Shown here piece after piece: positions 23,024 to 31,210 of a stretch of 37,809 bases of DNA. Numbering within the stretch: the first letter of the stretch is position 1; each line of letters starts with the position of its first letter. A program made the position numbers and the translations under genes. The notes under the pieces were generated by a model, which saw only the letters and a list, made by a program, of their open reading frames with translations, had not been told where the DNA came from and made no database searches. Where the stretch lies: contig NZ_FOFJ01000036.1 in the NCBI RefSeq assembly GCF_900110885.1, positions 1-37,809 on the forward strand, given 5' to 3'. The stretch is from Azotobacter beijerinckii (GTDB lineage: Bacteria > Pseudomonadota > Gammaproteobacteria > Pseudomonadales > Pseudomonadaceae).

Positions 23024-24268
23024 TTATGCGGCGGTGAGAGCCTGCAGGTCAGTGTTCGGCAGGCGCCGAGGGTAATAGGCAACGGAGCGCAAGTGCCCGT
23101 TCAGATAACCCCCGGCGGCCGTCCATCCACCCGCGCCGAGCGTCAGTCTCGTTGGCGATACCGGTATCTCGCAGGCGGTATCTGCAGACCCGAGCGCACC
23201 GTTGCTCGCCAGAAGCATGTCGTTGCGCCGCATGGCCAGCGCGCACCGGAAGCCGAGCGTGGCGTTGTTGGCTATGGACGCCACGCTGATCGGTGCCGTA
23301 TCCGGGTTGGCGATATCGAACGACGTGATGTGCTTGATGAACAGGGTTGTGCCGAGTGCGCCACCCGCGCCAATGTCTACGGATACCTTGGTGCTGGCGT
23401 TTCGGTTGAGCAGATCGCCCTTGACTACGATGGTCCCCTCGCTCTGGCGATACCACGGGGCCATGACGTTCACTGATACCACGTCGGCAGCCCGCGTCAC
23501 CTGTGCCGTTGCCGTCGGGATAGGACTGGTGGCGAATGCGCCCGCCTCGAGCTGCACGCGCCACAGGTAGATCGTCCCAGTCACACCTGCGCTGTCGTTG
23601 CGGTCGGGGTAGATGCGAACCTGCGTGCAGTTCGCCGGGGTAGTAAACGTCACCGTCAACCGGGTCCATCGCGCCGTCGTGGCACTGGCGTTGACGGTAG
23701 CCGCGACCAGGAACGCGCTGTTGGTGTGGTCGTACACCGCATACGAGTTGGACGGTTTCGTGCCCAACCGGACGAAGTAGCTGAACGTGTACTGCTGGCC
23801 CGGCGTGACCGTAAGAAGCTGGTAGGTCTGCGCGACCGTACCGTAGTTGAGCCGGGTGGAGTTGAATGTCCCGTCTGGCGATGGGATGGTCGACTCGATT
23901 GAACCGGTCTGTCCGATCCATGGTAGCGTGAGGATCGAGTCAGACTGTAGGCACAGGTTGGTGCGCTGCTCCTCGATCAGCAGGCCCAGGGGCGTAAGGG
24001 TCAGAGGGTCGTAGTCGAACCGAGGCTGGTTGGCGGCGACCCACTCGTAGACCCCCGCGGCGTTGAATCGCCCGCCGCCGGTCGAGCGGGTGAGCGTGAC
24101 GAGGGCGGAGAACGACTTGGCGGTCGGCTTCTGCCAGACAGCCCCCATGCTGTACTGCTGGTTGATGAAGTCCAGCGACAGGGACGGCCCGAAGTAGCGC
24201 TGTGCACCGGCCTCCCCGATCGTCCTGACCATCGGATGCACCAAGCTAGCGACGATCGGCGTGCGCAT
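23024..24268 (-). CDS. putative appendage / head-fibre-like protein with carbohydrate-binding-like domains
   Basis: A 414-residue protein; the ATG at 24268 overlaps the stop of the upstream gene (TGATG). Residues about 20-95 (FGPSLSLDFINQQYSMGAVW, LVTLTRSTGGGRFNAAGVYE) and the LGLLIEEQRTNLCLQSDSI segment are typical of phage structural proteins that carry a concanavalin-like module. Residues about 115-235 (TPGQQYTFSYFVRLGTKPSN, WTRLTVTFTTPANCTQVRIY, VQLEAGAFATSP) look like a CBM4/9-type jelly-roll. The C-terminal 150 residues resemble a LamG-like fold (LNGHLRSVAYYPRRLPNTDL). It is likely a virion decoration or receptor-binding protein, unusually placed between lysC and R. Confidence 0.65.
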   Translation of the reverse strand: MRTPIVASLVHPMVRTIGEAGAQRYFGPSLSLDFINQQYSMGAVWQKPTAKSFSALVTLTRSTGGGRFNAAGVYEWVAANQPRFDYDPLTLTPLGLLIEEQRTNLCLQSDSILTLPWIGQTGSIESTIPSPDGTFNSTRLNYGTVAQTYQLLTVTPGQQYTFSYFVRLGTKPSNSYAVYDHTNSAFLVAATVNASATTARWTRLTVTFTTPANCTQVRIYPDRNDSAGVTGTIYLWRVQLEAGAFATSPIPTATAQVTRAADVVSVNVMAPWYRQSEGTIVVKGDLLNRNASTKVSVDIGAGGALGTTLFIKHITSFDIANPDTAPISVASIANNATLGFRCALAMRRNDMLLASNGALGSADTACEIPVSPTRLTLGAGGWTAAGGYLNGHLRSVAYYPRRLPNTDLQALTAA

Positions 24269-24540
24269 CACATCCGCACCTTGGCGCCGGCATCGGTGCA
24301 GTTGATGAAGCTGAACTTCAGCTTGTCCCCCGCCTTCACATTCAGCTCGAATGTCGTCCTCTTGGAAAAGATCAGTTCGGGGTATTCATGGAAACCGGCC
24401 CCGTCGATATCCAGAGCGACACGCACTTCTCCCTTGCCGATCGTGCCAATGATGAAAGCTTGCACGACACCATCGGCACTGATGGAAATCTCCGGTGCCT
24501 GGAAGTTGCTTTTTCCGGTGTAGTTTCCCAGTAGGGCCAT
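24268..24540 (-). CDS. hypothetical small beta-rich protein
   Basis: A 90-residue protein (MALLGNYTGKSNFQAPEISI, then GKGEVRVALDIDGAGFHEYP and FELNVKAGDKLKFSFINC). The sequence alternates hydrophobic and polar residues, consistent with a small beta-sandwich. Its stop overlaps the start of the following fibre-like gene, so they are translationally coupled and perhaps partner proteins. No family is recognised. Confidence 0.55.
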   Translation of the reverse strand: MALLGNYTGKSNFQAPEISISADGVVQAFIIGTIGKGEVRVALDIDGAGFHEYPELIFSKRTTFELNVKAGDKLKFSFINCTDAGAKVRM

Positions 24541-24544
24541 GGTG

Positions 24545-24733
24545 TTACCTCAATTCAGCGCAGGGCGCCCAGTAATTCTCCCCGCCGGCGGCGAGGTAGC
24601 CGGCCTTCAAGCCCTCGATCACCGCCGGCAGCGATTCCTTGAGGCTGCGGACGTGGAGGCGCAGCGGCAGCGGCGTGTGCAGGTCGGCGACCAGGTCGTC
24701 GAGGCGGTCAATCTGTTCGGCAATCTCGTCCAT
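24545..24733 (-). CDS. hypothetical small protein downstream of spanin genes
   Basis: A 62-residue protein (MDEIAEQIDRLDDLVADLHT, then SLKESLPAVIEGLKAGYLAA). Mostly helical. It starts 9 bases after the Rz1-like gene. Similar short proteins occur after lysis genes in P2-like phages of Pseudomonas, but I do not know a function. Confidence 0.5.
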   Translation of the reverse strand: MDEIAEQIDRLDDLVADLHTPLPLRLHVRSLKESLPAVIEGLKAGYLAAGGENYWAPCAELR

Positions 24734-24742
24734 GGGGGCGTC

Positions 24743-25000
24743 TCATCGGGTGTTCTGTTGGTGGCGATAGACCATGTCCACCTGGGCAGCACATTCGGCC
24801 CAGGCGGCTTCGGTGCGCTCGAGCGCCTCGAGCAGGTCGCCGTTACTGCGCGGACTGCTCGGCGACAGCCGGCACGGCACGACTATCGGGCAGGCGCTCA
24901 CGGTAAGCGTCGGCGCCGGTGAGGGCGGGACGCTCGAGCAGCCGGCGGGCAGCGTCAGGCAGAGGCCGAGCAGCCCAGTCGCGCAGTTCCTGGTTTTCAT
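24743..25000 (-). CDS. lysC: o-spanin lipoprotein (Rz1 / LysC-like)
   Basis: An 85-residue protein starting at ATG 25000, embedded largely within lysB in another frame. It has a lipoprotein signal peptide, MKTRNCATGLLGLCLTLPAG followed by Cys, with lipobox LPAGC, then a Pro/Ser-rich stretch, as in Rz1. It would be anchored in the outer membrane and pair with the i-spanin to fuse membranes at lysis. Nested overlap with the Rz-like gene is the hallmark of this pair. Confidence 0.88.
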   Translation of the reverse strand: MKTRNCATGLLGLCLTLPAGCSSVPPSPAPTLTVSACPIVVPCRLSPSSPRSNGDLLEALERTEAAWAECAAQVDMVYRHQQNTR

Positions 25001-25256
25001 GTTTGAGGTCCTCGAGCTGGGATTGCCGGCGGGCCAGCGCGGCGCGCAGGTCGTCCTGGGTGGCGCGCAGCCCGGCCTGGGCGGCACGCTCCTTGACCAG
25101 GTCGGCGGCCAGGGTGGTGGTCTGGCGGGCAAGCTGGTCGCGCTGCTCGATGGCCTGCTGCGCGGCAGCCTCGGCACGGTCGCGTTGCTGAGCGACGCCC
25201 CAGGCATAGAGGGCGAGACTGGCCAGCATGGCGAGCAACAGCATCAGGCGGATCAC
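24843..25256 (-). CDS. lysB: i-spanin (Rz / LysB-like)
   Basis: A 137-residue protein. GTG 25256 overlaps the lysozyme stop (GTGA). It has an N-terminal membrane anchor (VIRLMLLLAMLASLALYAWG), then a long coiled coil (about residues 25-95), then the LysB-type segment NQELRDWAARPLPDAARRLL. It is an inner-membrane spanin subunit for the last step of lysis. The Rz1-like gene lies inside it in another frame. Confidence 0.88.
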   Translation of the reverse strand: MIRLMLLLAMLASLALYAWGVAQQRDRAEAAAQQAIEQRDQLARQTTTLAADLVKERAAQAGLRATQDDLRAALARRQSQLEDLKHENQELRDWAARPLPDAARRLLERPALTGADAYRERLPDSRAVPAVAEQSAQ

Positions 25257-25720
25257 AGCCCCACCTCGCACAGCTCTCGCTCTGTGGCTCTGCGCTGGAC
25301 CAGGCCAGGCAGTTTCTCCTCGCCGGCATAGACCCAGCGGGACAGCTCCGCGCAGGCACCGGCCGCATCACCGGCATTGAGCTTGCGCAGCAGTGTCGAG
25401 CCGGAAAGCCTCCCGGAGCCCACGTTGTAGGCGAAGGATGCCAGGGCCGCCCGGCGTTCCACCGGCAGCGGCACCGTCACCAGCCGGTCGACCTGCTCCA
25501 GGGCGTCGCCAAGGTCGCCACGCAACAAGGCGTCGCACTCGGCCTGACTTCTGGTCTGCCCTATGCGCGCCGTAGCCGTGTGGCCGTAGCAGATCGTCGG
25601 GATGCCTACCGGGTCGCGGTAAGCCTTGGTACGCAGCCCCTCGAAATTGGCGACGACGACCGAAGCAATGCTCAGGGTCGCCCCGGCGGCGGCGATGGCC
25701 AACCGTCGTTGCATGGTCAT
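25253..25720 (-). CDS. SAR-type endolysin, GH24 lysozyme
   Basis: A 155-residue protein starting at ATG 25720, which overlaps the holin stop (ATGA). Residues 5-24 (RRLAIAAAGATLSIASVVVA) form a weakly hydrophobic, Ala/Gly/Ser-rich signal-anchor-release segment. The catalytic triad is E27, D36 and T42 in FEGLRTKAYRDPVGIPTICY, with spacing of 9 and 6 as in phage 21 and P1 lysozymes. A Cys at 44 lies nearby. It cleaves peptidoglycan after release from the inner membrane. The FAYNVGSGRLSGSTLLRKLN segment confirms GH24. Confidence 0.93.
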   Translation of the reverse strand: MTMQRRLAIAAAGATLSIASVVVANFEGLRTKAYRDPVGIPTICYGHTATARIGQTRSQAECDALLRGDLGDALEQVDRLVTVPLPVERRAALASFAYNVGSGRLSGSTLLRKLNAGDAAGACAELSRWVYAGEEKLPGLVQRRATERELCEVGL

Positions 25721-25929
25721 TGCCGTTCCACTCCTGCGCGCTCGGCCTTGCGCTCGCGCAACAGCTTGCGCACCAGGACCACGATCTGCAGCAGCACATA
25801 GATGCCGGTCAGGATCGCGACCCAATCGCTGATGCTCATGCCGGCGATCACTGCGCTGGTGACAGCCACAGGGGGGGCGGATTTTGCTGCTTCGATGGCG
25901 GCAGCTTGAAACAGGTTTTGGTCGGCCAT
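25717..25929 (-). CDS. small holin / pinholin candidate
   Basis: A 70-residue protein starting at ATG 25929. It has two hydrophobic segments (about residues 18-32 and 35-54, DWVAILTGIYVLLQIVVLVR) and a basic C-terminus (KLLRERKAERAG), the usual holin layout. It immediately precedes the SAR endolysin with ATGA overlap, where P2 has holin Y. With a SAR endolysin a pinholin is likely. Confidence 0.82.
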   Translation of the reverse strand: MADQNLFQAAAIEAAKSAPPVAVTSAVIAGMSISDWVAILTGIYVLLQIVVLVRKLLRERKAERAGVERQ

Positions 25930-25949
25930 GCCGCGCTCCTTGGTTGCGG

Positions 25950-26156
25950 TCAGTCCCATAGCTGGACAGTCTGGGTTTGTGGCTGCGGCGCCTGCTCGGG
26001 CAGGGTCACGCGCTGGCCGTGGGGCAGGATCGGGCCGAGGTCGGCCAGACCCGGGTTGGCCTCGAGCACCGCCTCGACCACCCCGGCGGTGCGGCCGTAG
26101 TGCCGCCAGCAGAGGGCGTCGAGGGTGTCGCCCTGGTGGGCGATGACGGCGGCCAT
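25950..26156 (-). CDS. X: tail protein X (P2 gpX, LysM-like)
   Basis: A 68-residue protein (P2 gpX has 67) with the gpX signature GDTLDALCWRHYGRTAGVVE and LEANPGLADLGPILPHGQRV. It has a LysM-like fold and binds the baseplate hub region. It overlaps gpL by one base. Confidence 0.95.
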   Translation of the reverse strand: MAAVIAHQGDTLDALCWRHYGRTAGVVEAVLEANPGLADLGPILPHGQRVTLPEQAPQPQTQTVQLWD

Positions 26157-26620
26157 CAGATCAGCTCCACGGTGGTATGCGCGTTGCCGAGCACATCGCG
26201 GATCGCCCAGCGGGCGTCGCGGCGGTATTCGTCGATGCTGGGGGTGAGGTCGTCGGCGCGCTGGTTGCCGGCGGCGGTGGCGTCGTAGCTGCGGTAGCGC
26301 TCGGCCAGCTCGGCGCCGGCGGTGCAGTAGACGGCGCGGCGGTAGAGGTGGACGAGTTCGCTTTCGCCCTTGATGGTCACCGCCGGCACGTCGACCAGGG
26401 CCGCGTGGCCGTTGGCCTGCTCGCCGGACTTGTAGGTGGCGAGTTCGCGGTTGACGCTGATGATGGCGTTGACCGCGGCGACCTCGAGGCGGGCATCGGT
26501 GATGCTGCTGTCCAGGCGCAGGGCCGCGCGCAGGTGGTCGGCGTCGATGTCCGGGAACCAGCCGTCGTTGACCAGGACGAAGGGCGCGGCGCTGCCGCCG
26601 TTGGCGATGAATCCGCTCAT
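26156..26620 (-). CDS. L: head completion / connector protein (P2 gpL)
   Basis: A 154-residue protein (P2 gpL has 169). The start at 26620 gives MSGFIANGGSAAPFVLVNDG, matching the family. WFPDIDADHLRAALRLDSSI and YRRAVYCTAGAELAERYRSY also match. It completes filled heads by binding the portal ring. It follows M in the P2 order. Confidence 0.94.
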   Translation of the reverse strand: MSGFIANGGSAAPFVLVNDGWFPDIDADHLRAALRLDSSITDARLEVAAVNAIISVNRELATYKSGEQANGHAALVDVPAVTIKGESELVHLYRRAVYCTAGAELAERYRSYDATAAGNQRADDLTPSIDEYRRDARWAIRDVLGNAHTTVELI

Positions 26621-26711
26621 GCTGTGCTCCAGGTTCGGCGGTGGGCGGGACGTCACCGGGGCAGAAACCTGCCTGGATCGGCCCCGCGCCGCCGGGTTCG
26701 CGTGGGGACGC

Positions 26712-27422
26712 TCAGTCCGCGGCGGCGGAGGCCTCGGGAGCCTCCGGGGCCGCGATGTTCTTCAGGAGGCGCTCGGCGCGCTCCAGGTCCTTCTTGCCGC
26801 CGCAGCTGCTATGCAGATCGATGGCCCGCTTGAGCAGGTCGATGCCGATCAGCAGGCGCGGCAGCCCAGGCGCCTCGCCGTCGAGGGTGGCGCGCCCGGT
26901 GGCCAGCAGCAGCTTGGCGCGCGCCTCGTCGGGCATGTCCTGCGCGGCGGTGAGTTTTTGAGTGCGCTCCAGCACCGCCAGGTCGAAGGTGCCGCCGGTC
27001 TTCTGCGCCTTGAGGGCGGCGTTGGCGATTTCCTCGGCGACCAAACAGCCGGTGGTGCGGGCAAAGCGGTCGGGCATGAGCAGCCCGTGGCGCAGCACGT
27101 ACTCGGCGATGTCCAGAGCGCCGGGGTAGTCGCCGGCATCCATCCGCCAGACCATGACAGTGGTCAGCACCTCGTCCTGGGCGCCCTGCCCGGCGGACAG
27201 CACGCCCTCGACGTAGGGCGCGTAGGCCGGCAGCAGCTGACGCTTGAGTTCGGCCTTGCCCTGCTCGGACTGGATCTGCTTGAGCCGGGCGCGGTCCTGG
27301 GCGAGCTGCAGCAGCTGCAGCTCGTAGGCGGTCGCGCCGGCCATGGACTGGCCGGGAGCGGTGGCGGCGGTCTCCTGGGCGGCCCGGACCTTCTCGAAGT
27401 GGCGACGGCAAGGACTGGTCAT
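26712..27422 (-). CDS. M: terminase small subunit (P2 gpM)
   Basis: A 236-residue protein (P2 gpM has 247) starting MTSPCRRHFEKVRAAQETAA, with the helical recognition region and VLTTVMVWRMDAGDYPGALD and EYVLRHGLLMPDRFART, which are typical of gpM. It recognises cos and presents DNA to the large subunit gpP. The C-terminus is Ala/Glu-rich. Confidence 0.94.
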   Translation of the reverse strand: MTSPCRRHFEKVRAAQETAATAPGQSMAGATAYELQLLQLAQDRARLKQIQSEQGKAELKRQLLPAYAPYVEGVLSAGQGAQDEVLTTVMVWRMDAGDYPGALDIAEYVLRHGLLMPDRFARTTGCLVAEEIANAALKAQKTGGTFDLAVLERTQKLTAAQDMPDEARAKLLLATGRATLDGEAPGLPRLLIGIDLLKRAIDLHSSCGGKKDLERAERLLKNIAAPEAPEASAAAD

Positions 27423-27430
27423 GGCGCACC

Positions 27431-28438
27431 TCAGACCAGCACGATGTTTTCGGCCATCGCCGCGCAGCCGAGGTCCTCGATGACGTAGGCGTCGTTGACC
27501 GATTCGAAGTTCTCGATGCGGTCGCGCTTGGCGTTTTCGACGATGGTCCGGCGGCGGGTAGCCTCCTGCCAGTAGATCGACAGGTTGTCCAGGCGGGTGA
27601 CCAGCAGGGCGTCGGCCGGGAAGTACGGCACGCGCACGGCCGGCAGGCCGCCGATGCGCTTCTGGCTGGTGACCACGTCGGCGGCCAGTTGCTCGGAGGG
27701 CGCCTGGTCCTGGTTGATGATCGGGAAGTACTTGTCGGCCAGCAGCTGGCGACCACAGATGACCACCAGTTCGGTGTCGTCCTGGTACCAGGGTTCGAGC
27801 ATGTCGCCGACCAGGTCGAAGACCAGGGCATCGAGGTTCTTGTAGTTGCCGGTCGCGCCGATCTTGACCTGGCCACTGGCAGCGACCACCTCGTCGAGCA
27901 CGCGGGCGGCGTTCTCGGTACGCATCTTCTGCAGCCAGCCGATGTTGACGTCCTGGCGCAGTGGGTTGGTGGCCGGGTTGGAAGTAGCCGCGTGGGAGGT
28001 GCCGTTCCAGCCGATCATGATGCGATCCAGGGCCTGGCGCTTGACGATGGCGTCGCGCACGCGGGCCTGGAAATCGGGAAACTTGGCCCAGGCGTCGAGG
28101 CGCGCATAGGTCAGGTGGGTGTCGAAGTTGGTCTGCTCGCACTCGTAGCCGCGCGGGTCGAGCGAGCTGAGGTCGGTGGTGGCGCGGTCGGTGGTGGCGG
28201 TGTTGGTGGTGCTGGCGACCGGCCCGGAGATGCCGAGGCCGATCTTCTCGCCCTTCTGCTCACGCACGCCGATCATGTTGATCATGGTCAGGAACTGGCT
28301 GGTTTCCTGGATGCGGTTTTCCAGCCGCTGCTCCACGGCGGGAGTCGCGGTGAATTTGCGGCCGACGTCGGCCACGCCGTTCAGTTTGGCGATCTTGTCC
28401 AGGTAGGCGTCGAAGAGTTCGCGGGTATCGTTGCGCAT
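27431..28438 (-). CDS. N: major capsid protein (P2 gpN)
   Basis: A 335-residue protein (P2 gpN has 357). It starts MRNDTRELFDAYLDKIAKLN, with VEQRLENRIQETSQFLTMIN, YECEQTNFDTHLTYARLDAW and MLEPWYQDDTELVVICGRQL, the family pattern with the HK97 fold. It is the main shell subunit, cleaved and assembled with gpO. It comes 8 bases before M. Confidence 0.97.
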   Translation of the reverse strand: MRNDTRELFDAYLDKIAKLNGVADVGRKFTATPAVEQRLENRIQETSQFLTMINMIGVREQKGEKIGLGISGPVASTTNTATTDRATTDLSSLDPRGYECEQTNFDTHLTYARLDAWAKFPDFQARVRDAIVKRQALDRIMIGWNGTSHAATSNPATNPLRQDVNIGWLQKMRTENAARVLDEVVAASGQVKIGATGNYKNLDALVFDLVGDMLEPWYQDDTELVVICGRQLLADKYFPIINQDQAPSEQLAADVVTSQKRIGGLPAVRVPYFPADALLVTRLDNLSIYWQEATRRRTIVENAKRDRIENFESVNDAYVIEDLGCAAMAENIVLV

Positions 28439-28462
28439 GGGGTGCTCCGGTGAATGCGGGGA

Positions 28463-29296
28463 TCAGCAGTCGGTTTCGATGCGGTCGGTGCCGCCGGTGG
28501 CCGTCGGGCGTTGCGTCTGCTTGTGGTCCTGGGTGGTGCCGAGGCGGGCCTTCAGCTCGGTGAAGTCGGCCTTGACCTGGTTCAGCTCGGCCCGCAGGGC
28601 GGCGGTGGTCTGTTGCTCGACGGCGAAAGCCTCGGCCTGCTGCTTGACGTGCTCGGCGATAGCCTCGACGGCCTGGCCGACTTGGGCGAACTCGCCGTCG
28701 GTCTTCTCCTTGCCGCCCTTGAGCAGTTCCTGCACCCGGGCGAACAGCGCCGCGCCGATTCCCGGCTTGTCCTCGATTTCCTCGAACTCCAGCAGCGTCT
28801 CGGTGGCCACGCTGAACAGGGCGTCCGCGTGCTGCTTGCGGCCCTTGAGCGGAGAGGCGTCCGGGTGCTGTTGGGCGAAGGCCAGCATCTCGGTGCCGAT
28901 GCTGGCCGGGGAGTCGGTGACGGCCAGGCCGGACAAGTAGGCGCGGCCGCTGTCGGCGAACTTCGGGGTGATCTCGATGCTGGTGAAGATCTTCTGCTTG
29001 AGCTTGTTGACCATATTGACCAGGTCGTCGGTCGGCTCGATCTGGGCGAACAGGGCCAGGCGCTTCTGGCCGTCGATCTCGACCTCCTCGGCCTTGGCCG
29101 CCAGGACGTCGCCGTAGGCGCGGAACGGACTGTCCGGCAGGGCGCTGCGGTAATGCTCCATCCAGATCCGCGCGCCGTACTTGGCGCGGTCATAGGTGGC
29201 GGCCATGTCCTCGATCCAGCTGCGCTCGATCTGGCGGCCATCGGTGGTCGCGCCCTCGACGGCGACACGGAACCAGTTGGAACGGAATTTCTTCAT
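28463..29296 (-). CDS. O: capsid scaffolding protease (P2 gpO)
   Basis: A 277-residue protein (P2 gpO has 284). The N-terminal half is a serine protease: D19, H48 (WMEHYRS) and S106 (IFTSIEIT) line up with the known D19-H48-S107 triad of P2. The C-terminal half is a helical scaffold (EEIEDKPGIGAALFARVQEL and a coiled coil). It guides capsid assembly and processes head proteins and itself. It is the first gene of the O late operon. Confidence 0.96.
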   Translation of the reverse strand: MKKFRSNWFRVAVEGATTDGRQIERSWIEDMAATYDRAKYGARIWMEHYRSALPDSPFRAYGDVLAAKAEEVEIDGQKRLALFAQIEPTDDLVNMVNKLKQKIFTSIEITPKFADSGRAYLSGLAVTDSPASIGTEMLAFAQQHPDASPLKGRKQHADALFSVATETLLEFEEIEDKPGIGAALFARVQELLKGGKEKTDGEFAQVGQAVEAIAEHVKQQAEAFAVEQQTTAALRAELNQVKADFTELKARLGTTQDHKQTQRPTATGGTDRIETDC

Positions 29297-29386
29297 GCGG
29301 GGAAGTCCTCAAAGCGGGGCCGGGAGAGTGGCGATGCAGTGAGGGCATAGTCGGGAGGCACCGCCGCAGCGGCAACGACGCGGGGT

Positions 29387-29405
29387 TGTAGCGGGCGGCG
29401 CTACA
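29387..29405. promoter_or_regulatory. Ogr-type late activator site (P_O / P_P)
   Basis: TGTAGCG-5 bases-CGCTACA lies between the divergent O (minus) and P (plus) genes. The palindrome could serve both directions. The 156-bp intergenic region holds no gene. P2 has separate P_O and P_P promoters in the same interval, each with a TGT/ACA element; here I see only one clear copy. Confidence 0.75.
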
Positions 29406-29452
29406 GGGGCGGCCGGTAACGGCGGCGCGCGCGGGCGGGCAGCATCGCCGCC

Positions 29453-31210
29453 ATGACTGCCATCGAACTCCTGCCCCTCGACACCCGCCGCCAGGCCAAA
29501 TTCCTCTACTGGATGGGGTGGCGCATCTGCGAAATCGCCGAAGCCACCGGCGAGAACGAAAAGACCCTGCACACCTGGAAGAACCGCGACGAGTGGGACC
29601 GCGCGGACAACGTCGAGCGCATCGGCGGCGCTCTGGAGGCGCGGCTGGTCCAGTTGATCCTCAAGGACAACAAGACCGGCGGCGACTTCAAGGAAATCGA
29701 CCTGCTGCACCGCCAGCTCGAGCGGCAGGCGCGCATCCGGCGCTACCAGGGCGGCGGCAGCGAAACCGACCTCAACCCGAACCTGGCTAAGCGCAACGAG
29801 GCGCCGAAAAAGCCGCCCAAACGCAACGAGTTCGGCGAGGAGGAAATCGAGCAGCTCACCGAGGCGTTCGTCGAGGGCTGCTTCGACTACCAGCTCGACT
29901 GGTACCGGGCCGGCAACCAGCGCACGCGCATGCTGCTGAAGTCGCGCCAGATCGGCGCGACCCACTACTTCGCCCGCGAGGCGCTGATCGACGCCATCAC
30001 CACCGGGCGCAACCAGATCTTCCTCTCGGCCAGCAAGGCGCAGGCCCACCAGTTCAAGAACTACATGCAGGCCTTCATCCAGGAGGTGCTCGGCCGGCAA
30101 CTGAGCGGCGACCCCATCGTGCTGTGGAACGGCGCCGAGCTGCATTTCCTCGGCACCAACTACCGCACCGCACAGGGCCGCTCCGGCAACTTCTACTTCG
30201 ACGAGTTCTTCTGGGTCCACGGCTTCGACGAGCTGAACAAGGTCGCCTCGGGCATGGCCCTGCACAAGAAGTGGCGCAAGACCTATTTCTCGACCCCGTC
30301 GAGCAAGGGGCACCCGGCCTATCGCTGGTGGACCGGCGAACGCCTGAACGAGGGCAAGCCGGCAGCGGACCGGATCTCGATCGACGTGTCCCACGACGCC
30401 CTGGCCCAGGGCCGGCGGTGCGAGGACAAGATCTGGCGGCAGATCGTCACCATCCTCGACGCCGAGCAGCGCGGCTGCGACCTGTTCGACCTCGAGGAGC
30501 TGCGCTTCGAGTACAACGCCGAGCAGTTCGCCAACCTGCTGATGTGCGAGTTCGTCGACGACGGAGCGAGCATCTTCCCGCTGGCGATGCTGCAGCCGTG
30601 CATGGTCGATAGCTGGGAGGCCTGGATCGAGGACTACAAGCCGTTCGCCCTGCGCCCGTTCGGCGACCGCCAGGTGTGGGTGGGCTACGACCCGGCCGAA
30701 ACCGGCGACAGCGCCGGCCTGGTGGTGGTCGCCCCACCGCTGGTCCCGGGCGGCAAGTTTCGCGTGTTAGAGCGGCATCAGTTCCGCGGCATGGACTTCG
30801 CCGCGCAAGCCGAATTCATCCGCAAGGTCACACAGCGCTATTGGGTGACCTATATCGGCATCGATACCACCGGCATGGGCACGGGCGTGGCCCAGCTGGT
30901 GCGCAGCTTCTTCCCGAACCTGACCACCTTCAGCTACTCGCCGGAGGTCAAGACCCGTCTGGTGATGAAGGCCTGGGACGTGATCCACAACGGCCGGCTG
31001 GAGTTCGACGCCGGCTGGACCGACCTCGCCAGCTCGATGATGGCGATCCGCAAGACCATGACCGCCTCGGGGCGGCAGTTCACCTACACCGCCGGGCGCA
31101 ACGAGGAAACCGGCCACGCCGACCTCGCCTGGGCGCTCATGCATGCCCTGCACAACGAACCGCTGGAGGGGCAGACCGCCGCCAACACCAGCCGCATGGA
31201 GATTTTTTGA
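29453..31210 (+). CDS. P: terminase large subunit (P2 gpP)
   Basis: A 585-residue protein (P2 gpP has 590). Residues about 19-50 form a helix-turn-helix (YWMGWRICEIAEATGENEKT LHTW region). The ATPase has a Walker A-like SRQIGATHYFA (about 164-174) and Walker B FYFDEFF (about 247-253). The nuclease domain starts at VWVGYDPAETGDSAGLVVVA (about 405) and includes YIGIDTTGMGTGVAQLV. It packages DNA and cuts cos. It is coupled to the portal gene by ATGA overlap, as expected for a P-Q operon. Confidence 0.97.
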   Translation: MTAIELLPLDTRRQAKFLYWMGWRICEIAEATGENEKTLHTWKNRDEWDRADNVERIGGALEARLVQLILKDNKTGGDFKEIDLLHRQLERQARIRRYQGGGSETDLNPNLAKRNEAPKKPPKRNEFGEEEIEQLTEAFVEGCFDYQLDWYRAGNQRTRMLLKSRQIGATHYFAREALIDAITTGRNQIFLSASKAQAHQFKNYMQAFIQEVLGRQLSGDPIVLWNGAELHFLGTNYRTAQGRSGNFYFDEFFWVHGFDELNKVASGMALHKKWRKTYFSTPSSKGHPAYRWWTGERLNEGKPAADRISIDVSHDALAQGRRCEDKIWRQIVTILDAEQRGCDLFDLEELRFEYNAEQFANLLMCEFVDDGASIFPLAMLQPCMVDSWEAWIEDYKPFALRPFGDRQVWVGYDPAETGDSAGLVVVAPPLVPGGKFRVLERHQFRGMDFAAQAEFIRKVTQRYWVTYIGIDTTGMGTGVAQLVRSFFPNLTTFSYSPEVKTRLVMKAWDVIHNGRLEFDAGWTDLASSMMAIRKTMTASGRQFTYTAGRNEETGHADLAWALMHALHNEPLEGQTAANTSRMEIF

